Below are positions 40,668 to 45,768 of a stretch of 45,768 nt of DNA, piece after piece. Location of the stretch: positions 1 through 45,768 of the IMG/VR virus record IMGVR_UViG_3300018426_000042. One strand, written 5' to 3'. A program made the translations under genes and the position numbers. Every line of letters starts with the position of its first letter. Position 1 is the stretch's first letter. The notes beneath the pieces are model-generated. The model saw nothing but the letters and a program-made list of their open reading frames with translations, searched no databases and was not told the origin of the DNA. This DNA comes from a virus.

Positions 40668-40696
40668 TTGACAGGTGTGCATTTTTAGTGTATATT
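40668..40696 (+). promoter_or_regulatory. Sigma70-type promoter before gp47
   Basis: TTGACA at 40668-40673 begins right after the gp55 stop codon, and TATATT at 40691-40696 follows with a 17-base spacer. TATAAC at 40696-40701 is an alternative -10. It lies 26 bases before the TTG start of gp47 and would drive the gp47-gp46-hemC operon in early or middle infection. Confidence 0.8.
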
Positions 40697-40722
40697 ATAA
40701 CAAGCGAATGGAGTAAATTAGT

Positions 40723-41736
40723 TTGTTTAAAAAAGCTGCTGTCTTTACGGACATCCACTTTGGCTTGAAAAGTAACAGCCGAGTACACAATCAAGATTGT
40801 GAAGAGTTTATAGACTGGTTCATAAAAGTTGCCAAGGAAAATAACTGCGAAACATGTTTGTTTTGCGGTGACTGGCATCACAATAGAAACAGCCTTAATC
40901 TTACTACAATGGATGCAACTATCCGTAGCATGGAAAAATTAGGACAAGCATTTGACAAAGTTTTAATGTTTGTTGGTAATCACGATTTGTACTACAAGGA
41001 CAAACGTGATGTAAGTTCTACTGAATTTGCAAAGCATATTCCAGGAATAACTGTTGTAGACAAAATTGTCGAAGAAGACGATGTTGCACTTGTTCCTTGG
41101 CTTGTAGGCGATGAGTGGAAAAATATAGGAAAATTAAAAGCAAAGTATTTGTTCGGACACTTTGAGCTTCCGAGCTTTTACATGAACGCAATGGTGCAGA
41201 TGCCAGATCACGGTGATCTAAAAGCAGAACATTTTGTTAATCAAGATTTTGTGTTTTCAGGACATTTTCACAAGAGACAAAAACAAGGCAAAATTCATTA
41301 CATCGGTAATGCATTTCCACACAACTATGCAGATGCTTGGGATGATGACCGTGGTATGATGATCCTTGATAAAGAAAACAATGCAGAACCAGAATACATC
41401 AACTGGCCAAATTGTCCAAAATACAGAACTGTAAAACTATCACAACTTATTGATGAAACTAGTACACTTATAAAAGATAAAATGTATCTTAGAGTAACAC
41501 TAGATTTGCCAATAAGTTATGAAGAAGCAAACTTTATCAAAGAAACATACATCAGAGATTACGGTGTAAGAGAGCTTACACTTATTCCTCAAAAACAAAT
41601 GGAAGAGATAACAACAGATCTAGACATTGCACAATTTGAAAGTGTTGATCAAATTGTTGCAAGCGAAATAGCGGAACTAGATACTGCAAACTACAACAAA
41701 AATATGTTGTTAGATATCTACAATGGTTTAGAATGA
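40723..41736 (+). CDS. 47: Recombination endonuclease subunit gp47 (SbcD/Mre11 type)
   Basis: This 337-residue calcineurin-like phosphoesterase has all phosphoesterase motifs in order: T-D-I-H (D10, H12), C-G-D-W-H-H (D50), V-G-N-H-D (N86, H87, D88), F-G-H-F and S-G-H-F-H. T4 gp47 is 339 residues, so it is complete. With gp46 it forms the Mre11/Rad50-like complex that resects DNA ends and is needed for recombination-dependent replication of T4. The start is a TTG with GGAG nine bases upstream. The last codons overlap the gp46 start (ATGA). A role in host DNA breakdown is also known in T4. Here it is presumed to act on the phage genome. Confidence 0.95.
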   Translation: MFKKAAVFTDIHFGLKSNSRVHNQDCEEFIDWFIKVAKENNCETCLFCGDWHHNRNSLNLTTMDATIRSMEKLGQAFDKVLMFVGNHDLYYKDKRDVSSTEFAKHIPGITVVDKIVEEDDVALVPWLVGDEWKNIGKLKAKYLFGHFELPSFYMNAMVQMPDHGDLKAEHFVNQDFVFSGHFHKRQKQGKIHYIGNAFPHNYADAWDDDRGMMILDKENNAEPEYINWPNCPKYRTVKLSQLIDETSTLIKDKMYLRVTLDLPISYEEANFIKETYIRDYGVRELTLIPQKQMEEITTDLDIAQFESVDQIVASEIAELDTANYNKNMLLDIYNGLE

Positions 41737-43505
41737 TTAGAATCAAAGATTTAACAGTTAAAAACTTTATGAGTGTGGGTAATCAAACTCAAGCGGTTGA
41801 TTTCAATCGAGAGCAACTTACACTCGTGCTTGGTGAAAACTTAGACCAAGGAGGTGACGACACCGGATCCAGAAACGGTACAGGCAAAACTACGATAATC
41901 AATGCATTATCTTACGCACTGTACGGCCAAGCACTGACTAACATTAAGAGGAATAATCTTATTAACAAGACAAATTCCAAAGGAATGTTAGTCACCCTAC
42001 ACTTTGAGAAGAACGGCGTTGACTATCGTATTGAGCGAGGAAGATCACCTAATGTTCTTAAATTTTATATCAACGATCAAGAACAAGAAATGATCGACGA
42101 AAGCCAAGGTGATAGTAGAAAAACACAAGAATCAATACACGACTTACTAGGCATGAGTCATGATATGTTTAAGCACATTGTTGCACTTAATACATATTCA
42201 GAGCCGTTCTTGTCAATGAGAGCAAATGATCAAAGAGCAATTATTGAACAACTTTTAGGTATTACAATACTAACTGAAAAAGCAGATTTGCTCAAAGAAC
42301 AAACTAGGCAGACTAAAGATTCAATCACACAAGAAACAATGAAGATTGAAGCAATACAAGCTGCAAACACAAAAATTGAATCTAGCATAGAAACTCTTGC
42401 AAGCAGACAACGTGCTTGGATTGCTAAAAAAGAACAAGATTGTGTCAAAATAGAAAAAGCAATAAAAGAGCTTGAAGAAGTTGATATTGAAAAAGAACTA
42501 GATTCACACGAAAAATTACAAAATTGGAATGAATTAAACACAGCAATTACGGCTCTTAACAAAGAAAAAAGCACACTTGAGAGCGCACTATTACGTGCTA
42601 CTAAGAGTGTTGAAAAGGCAGAAAAAGACATCGCAAATCTTGAAGATGCTACTTGTTATACTTGCGGACAAGCACTGCATGATGACAAAAAAGCAGAAAT
42701 TGAGTTAAGAAAAACAAAAGAATTAAACGATGCAATAGCTTATCAGACAGAAGTTGCAGACAAGTTACAAGATGTACTTTTAGGCTTAGATGAAATAGGC
42801 GATATTAACGGACGTCCTAATACATTTTACGAAACTGCTAAAGAAGCATATGAACACAGACAAAATGTAGACAGTTTAAAACAAGCTCTTAAAACAAAGC
42901 AAGATGAAGACGATCCTTATGAACAACAGATTGCCGATTTAAAAACATCAGCACTACAAGAAATTGATTGGACTCCAGTAAATCAGCTTACTGATTATAA
43001 AGAGCATCAAGAATTTTTGTTAAAATTATTAACTAACAAAGATAGCTTTATTCGTAAAAAGATTATTGATCAAAATCTTGCGTATTTAAATAATCGCTTA
43101 ACATACTATCTTGATAAACTAGGCTTACCTCATCAAGTATTGTTCCAAAACGATTTAAATGTCGAAATTACACAATTAGGACAAGATTTAGATTTTGATA
43201 ACTTATCAAGAGGTGAACGCAATAGACTTATCTTAGGATTGAGCTTTGCATTCCGTGATGTTTGGGAAAGTTTGTATCAAGGTGTAAATCTATTGTTTAT
43301 TGACGAACTTATCGACAGCGGCATGGACGCTGCTGGTGTAGAAGGCTCATTAGGTATTCTTAAGAAAATGGGTAGAGAACGTGATAAAAATATCTACTTA
43401 ATTAGTCATAAGGATGAACTTGTCGGTAGGGTTAATCATGTACTTAAAGTTGTTAAAGAAAACGGCTTTACTAGCTATGAAAATGATATAGAAGTTGTAG
43501 AATGA
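41733..43505 (+). CDS. 46: Recombination endonuclease subunit gp46 (SbcC/Rad50 type)
   Basis: This 590-residue protein is close to T4 gp46 in length (560). It contains a Walker A motif G-S-R-N-G-T-G-K-T (45-53), a long coiled coil interrupted by the zinc hook C-Y-T-C (C308, C311), the ABC signature L-S-R-G-E-R-N (491-497) and a Walker B L-L-F-I-D-E (D524, E525). Two such subunits zip at the hook and drive ATP-dependent movement of gp47 on DNA. The gene begins inside gp47 and ends in an ATGA overlap with hemC, so the three are translated as a unit. No residue known to be essential is missing. Confidence 0.95.
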   Translation: MIRIKDLTVKNFMSVGNQTQAVDFNREQLTLVLGENLDQGGDDTGSRNGTGKTTIINALSYALYGQALTNIKRNNLINKTNSKGMLVTLHFEKNGVDYRIERGRSPNVLKFYINDQEQEMIDESQGDSRKTQESIHDLLGMSHDMFKHIVALNTYSEPFLSMRANDQRAIIEQLLGITILTEKADLLKEQTRQTKDSITQETMKIEAIQAANTKIESSIETLASRQRAWIAKKEQDCVKIEKAIKELEEVDIEKELDSHEKLQNWNELNTAITALNKEKSTLESALLRATKSVEKAEKDIANLEDATCYTCGQALHDDKKAEIELRKTKELNDAIAYQTEVADKLQDVLLGLDEIGDINGRPNTFYETAKEAYEHRQNVDSLKQALKTKQDEDDPYEQQIADLKTSALQEIDWTPVNQLTDYKEHQEFLLKLLTNKDSFIRKKIIDQNLAYLNNRLTYYLDKLGLPHQVLFQNDLNVEITQLGQDLDFDNLSRGERNRLILGLSFAFRDVWESLYQGVNLLFIDELIDSGMDAAGVEGSLGILKKMGRERDKNIYLISHKDELVGRVNHVLKVVKENGFTSYENDIEVVE

Positions 43506-44254
43506 AGTTAAAGATTGGTGTTAGAGGAAGTAAGTTAGCACTAGCATATGCAGGTCGTGTATGCAAAGAACTTCCTTGCGACACTGAAATTGTTGTTGTT
43601 AAAACTACAGGCGACTTAAATCCTGATACTCCTATACACGAAATAGGAGGTAAAGGAGTATTTTGTTCTAAACTTGAAGAAGCACTATTAAACAACACAA
43701 TTGATATTGCTGTACACAGCCTAAAAGATATGCCAGGTGATGTTGAACATCCTGATTTAGAAATTAGTGCAGTACTAGAACGCAATAGTCCTCATGATGT
43801 AATTATAGGCAACATATTTGACGGTTTTGTATTAGGCACTAGTAGTCCAAGACGTACAGCACAACTTGAAAGTTTATACGGTAATCTAAATGTTAAGATT
43901 AAACCTATACGCGGTAACATAGACACAAGATTAAAAAAACTTGACAACGGTGAATACGATGCTATCGTATTAGCAGAAGCTGGATTACAAGCACTAGGCA
44001 TAGACAGAGGTTGGGTAAGACTTCCTATGCATCATTGTACACCAGCAGTAGGACAAGGCGTGATAGCATTACAAACAGTAAAAGGTAGTGGTGCTAGTAT
44101 AGTAGCAAAAAAGATTAACCACGATCTTACATATAGACAAGCAATGATGGAACGAGCAATACTAAAAGGAATCGGAGGAGATTGCACAACGAAGATTGCA
44201 GCATATGCAAGTGATGACAATCCCATTAAACTGAGAGCAGTATACTATGGATAA
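43502..44254 (+). CDS. hemC: Phage-encoded hydroxymethylbilane synthase (porphobilinogen deaminase), C-terminally short
   Basis: This 250-residue protein matches HemC end to end apart from its tail: IGVRGSKLALAYA (R8, S10), TTGD, GGKGVF, AVHSLKDMP (K75, D76), TSSPRRTAQL (R117, R118), IRGNIDTRL (R137, R143), AEAGLQALG, AVGQGVIAL and GGDCTTKIAAYA. D76 corresponds to catalytic Asp84 of E. coli and C228 to Cys242, which binds the dipyrromethane cofactor. HemC polymerises four porphobilinogen units to hydroxymethylbilane, the linear precursor of all tetrapyrroles. E. coli HemC has about 71 residues after the cofactor cysteine. Here only 22 remain, so domain 3 is truncated. The start overlaps the gp46 stop. 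Activity is likely from the conserved residues but unproven. Confidence 0.93.
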   Translation: MKLKIGVRGSKLALAYAGRVCKELPCDTEIVVVKTTGDLNPDTPIHEIGGKGVFCSKLEEALLNNTIDIAVHSLKDMPGDVEHPDLEISAVLERNSPHDVIIGNIFDGFVLGTSSPRRTAQLESLYGNLNVKIKPIRGNIDTRLKKLDNGEYDAIVLAEAGLQALGIDRGWVRLPMHHCTPAVGQGVIALQTVKGSGASIVAKKINHDLTYRQAMMERAILKGIGGDCTTKIAAYASDDNPIKLRAVYYG

Positions 44255-44444
44255 TGACGACACACATGATAAATTAGCTCAAGCATATCTTGAATATTTT
44301 AAAGCTAGTGAATTATTTGAAACACGTAACAGTGTACGCACACATCGTTATGTTCGTAAATGTTTACGAGACATTCGTAGTTTAGCAAAAGAACGCATGG
44401 AAGAAGTACACGAAAAGTATTTAGATAAGAAAAATAATGTTTAG
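44247..44444 (+). CDS. Small hypothetical protein following hemC
   Basis: This 65-residue, highly charged, helical protein (KLAQAYLEYFKASELFE; RHRYVRKCLRDIRSLAKERM-like core) belongs to no family I recognise. It overlaps hemC by 8 bases and the next gene by 8 bases, which strongly suggests it is translated. Its alternating charge suits a helical hairpin that binds a partner protein or nucleic acid. A link to HemC is possible from coupling but not shown. Confidence 0.65.
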   Translation: MDNDDTHDKLAQAYLEYFKASELFETRNSVRTHRYVRKCLRDIRSLAKERMEEVHEKYLDKKNNV

Positions 44445-45156
44445 TATTTTTAAAAAGAAAAGCAAAATACATATTGATTGTTTTACTAATTTTAAAGGTA
44501 TTACAACACTATTTCCTATTGAGCCTGCAGACAAGTTTGTTCCTAATTGGTTTAAAAATCTTCCAAGTACAGCAGAATCTGCTACAGGTGCAACTGTAGG
44601 AACAGTGAAAATGTGTCCTGGTATAACTGAAACATTTAAAACTGGAATTGTAATTCCAGTTTGGTGCGATCTTTTTGTTGATTTTTCAAATAACAAAGTA
44701 AGGACAGAACCTGCAGAAATGGCAGATCAACATCCTAGCTGGCAATGGGGCAATAATCAAGTTTTTAAAGAATTTCATCATTTAAAAATTGGATCACCTT
44801 GGAGATTTAAAGAAAAAACAGGTGCAAAATTTATGATGACTAATACGTTTTGGAATAATCCTTCAATAGATTATATTGTTCCAAACGGAATGATAGAATT
44901 TAAGTATCAAACTACAACAAATATTAATATTTGGATACCAAAAGGAGGATTTTCTCCAAAAAAATCTTTCACACTTGTAGCAGGAACACCTTTAGTACAA
45001 ATTGTTCCACTTGAAGATAAAGAAATTGTAATTCATATGCACGAAGTCGGTGATGATGAATATTTTGGAGACGAATTAGACTATATTTTTACACAATCAG
45101 GCATGTATTATAAGCGCAAAAAAATATTAACCAAAAGAGAGGCACAAAAACGTTAG
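44437..45156 (+). CDS. Hypothetical protein of the hemC-linked operon
   Basis: This 239-residue protein has a basic N-terminus (MFSIFKKKSKIHIDCF), a P-A-D-K-F-V-P-N-W-F-K-N-L-P segment that looks like a family signature, and a beta-rich remainder with cupin-like strands (FKYQTTTNINIWIPKGG; VAGTPLVQIVPL; IVIHMHEVGDDEY). Two His in IVIHMHEV could be metal ligands, but there is no full cupin motif. It has no signal peptide and no membrane segment. It overlaps the 65-residue protein by 8 bases. I do not recognise a function. The cupin comparison is a visual impression only. Confidence 0.65.
   Translation: MFSIFKKKSKIHIDCFTNFKGITTLFPIEPADKFVPNWFKNLPSTAESATGATVGTVKMCPGITETFKTGIVIPVWCDLFVDFSNNKVRTEPAEMADQHPSWQWGNNQVFKEFHHLKIGSPWRFKEKTGAKFMMTNTFWNNPSIDYIVPNGMIEFKYQTTTNINIWIPKGGFSPKKSFTLVAGTPLVQIVPLEDKEIVIHMHEVGDDEYFGDELDYIFTQSGMYYKRKKILTKREAQKR
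44639..44662. repeat. 11-base perfect inverted repeat inside a coding region
   Basis: AAACTGGAATT (44639-44649) and AATTCCAGTTT (44652-44662) are exact reverse complements separated by two bases. It lies in the coding sequence of the 239-residue protein and encodes a TGIVIPV segment. As DNA it could extrude or bind a dimeric protein. As RNA it would form a strong hairpin in the message. No T-run follows. Confidence 0.9.
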
Positions 45157-45173
45157 GCAATGTAAGTACACTC

Positions 45174-45623
45174 ATGCAGTGGACTTATGAAGGCAAACCA
45201 ATTGACATAATACCAGACGAGTATGAAGGATTTGTTTATCTCATAACCAATCTAAAGACTGGGCAAAAATACGTAGGCAAGAAACTAGCAAAGTTTAAAA
45301 CCACAAAGCCACCACTCAAAGGCAAAAAGAACAAACGCAGAGGCTACAAAGAAAGCGATTGGAAAGACTATTGGGGATCATCTGATAGGCTTAACGCTGA
45401 TGTTGAAGCACTAGGCCCAGACAACTTCACAAGAGAAATACTATACCTATGCAAAGGCAGGGGCGAAATGTCCTATCTAGAGGCTAAAGAGCAGTTTGAC
45501 CGCCGTGTATTAGAGACGGATGAGTATTACAATGGAATTATTAATGTTAGAGTTGGCGGCTCAGACAAACTAAAACAAGCTCTATTAGAACACACTATCA
45601 AGGCAAAACAATCCAACACTTAA
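45174..45623 (+). CDS. GIY-YIG-like putative endonuclease
   Basis: This 149-residue protein has a GIY-YIG-type N-terminus: G-F-V-Y-L-I-T-N (19-26) then K-Y-V-G-K-K (32-37) in place of GIY and YIG. It continues with Y-W-G-S-S-D-R-L, F-T-R-E-I-L, an E in YLEAKEQF and YYNGIIN near the C-terminus, the block order of free-standing phage Seg-type and related nucleases. A basic stretch (KKNKRR) lies after the YVG strand. The ATG at 45174 has no strong ribosome-binding site. Such genes often act as homing endonucleases next to their target. Here 145 bases of possibly structured, non-coding sequence follow it. The family assignment is moderate, the homing role inferred. Confidence 0.7.
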   Translation: MQWTYEGKPIDIIPDEYEGFVYLITNLKTGQKYVGKKLAKFKTTKPPLKGKKNKRRGYKESDWKDYWGSSDRLNADVEALGPDNFTREILYLCKGRGEMSYLEAKEQFDRRVLETDEYYNGIINVRVGGSDKLKQALLEHTIKAKQSNT

Positions 45624-45631
45624 GGTTGGCG

Positions 45632-45754
45632 GGCCAGTTTGAAAATACCGCTGTGGAAAAAGTTTCCGTATAGGAACACACGTAACATGCTGAGCGGCAT
45701 CCGGTAGTAGGGTGTTTGATTGGCATAGATGGAATGTTGGCTGTCGAAAAACTG
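45632..45754 (+). ncRNA. Candidate structured RNA downstream of the GIY-YIG gene
   Basis: This non-coding stretch contains several compatible pairings. CAGTTT (45635-45640) pairs with AAACTG (45749-45754). CCGCT (45648-45652) pairs with AGCGG (45693-45697). An arm is formed by TGTG/CACA (52-55/77-80 of the 45600s) and TTCC/GGAA (45664-45667/45673-45676). Directly after AGCGG comes a CATCC/GGGTG hairpin (45698-45702/45710-45714). GGCCA (45632-45636) can alternatively pair with TGGCT (45738-45742). The strand cannot be fixed from pairing, but plus matches the flanking genes. No tRNA, tmRNA, known riboswitch or group I intron core was recognised. Confidence 0.3.
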
Positions 45755-45768
45755 CAAAGTACATAAAA

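Noticed and set aside
42230-42631. Open frame on the minus strand inside gp46
   Set aside because: It is antisense to the gp46 coiled coil. Charged coiled-coil codons read backwards give the Ser/Phe-rich string seen here.
45613-45629. CCAAC/GTTGG hairpin across the GIY-YIG stop codon as a terminator
   Set aside because: The stem is only five pairs and is followed by GC-rich sequence instead of a T-run.
45729-45768. Possible start of another gene (ATG then open to the right edge)
   Set aside because: There is no ribosome-binding site before the ATG, only 13 codons are visible, and they overlap the candidate RNA helices.
45624-45768. tRNA, tmRNA or group I intron core
   Set aside because: No T-loop GTTC-AA-C, CCA end, tag frame or group I P7-like conserved core was found.

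Overview
The window is a piece of a contractile-tailed, T4-like phage genome (Caudoviricetes, myovirus morphotype). Evidence: one strand carries the T4-type baseplate set in order (gp48-like tube cap, gp53, a hub protein with a peptidase domain, gp5, gp25, gp6, a giant gp7-like protein), followed by collar-domain tail fibres. The other strand carries the T4-type late sigma factor gp55 and the gp47/gp46 recombination nuclease. The DNA is AT-rich, genes overlap by a few bases, and the gp7/gp5/fibre proteins have the marine T4-like (cyanophage/pelagiphage) form rather than the coliphage form. A low-GC marine bacterial host such as SAR11 is therefore a reasonable inference, but the sequence alone does not prove it. 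No photosynthesis gene is seen here.

Layout. Positions 1-3594 (minus): a compact early-type cluster of sugar-transferase-like proteins and two unknowns, with a near-consensus sigma70 promoter at 3618-3646. Positions 3649-12158 (minus): two paralogous tail-tip proteins, three fibre proteins sharing one N-terminal module (the third ends in a gp12-type collar domain), and a small structural protein. Positions 12180-28061 (minus): one 5293-residue reading frame, a gp7-type baseplate protein greatly enlarged by beta-rich, FG-GAP-like and carbohydrate-binding-like modules. Positions 28061-39758 (minus): gp6, gp25, gp5 (with a C-terminal muralytic domain), an unknown Pro/Gly/Asn-rich protein, a hub protein with an M15 peptidase domain, gp53 and the gp48-like cap. 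Positions 39759-39839: a very compact divergent control region. Positions 39840-45623 (plus): gp55, gp47, gp46, a phage-borne hemC (hydroxymethylbilane synthase), two unknown proteins and a GIY-YIG-like nuclease. Positions 45624-45768: no convincing gene, but a segment with several mutually compatible helices that may be a structured RNA.

How it fits together. The minus-strand block builds the baseplate and host-recognition apparatus, and ATAAATA-type boxes before several of its genes look like T4-type late promoters read by gp55. The gp55 gene itself lies divergently behind a perfect sigma70 consensus promoter, so the host polymerase would make the late sigma, which would then activate the structural genes. 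gp47/gp46 supply recombination-dependent replication functions, and hemC is translationally coupled to gp46, suggesting middle-phase expression of a tetrapyrrole-pathway enzyme. No stretch above 300 bases lacks a gene. I saw no tRNA, CRISPR array, insertion sequence or attachment site.
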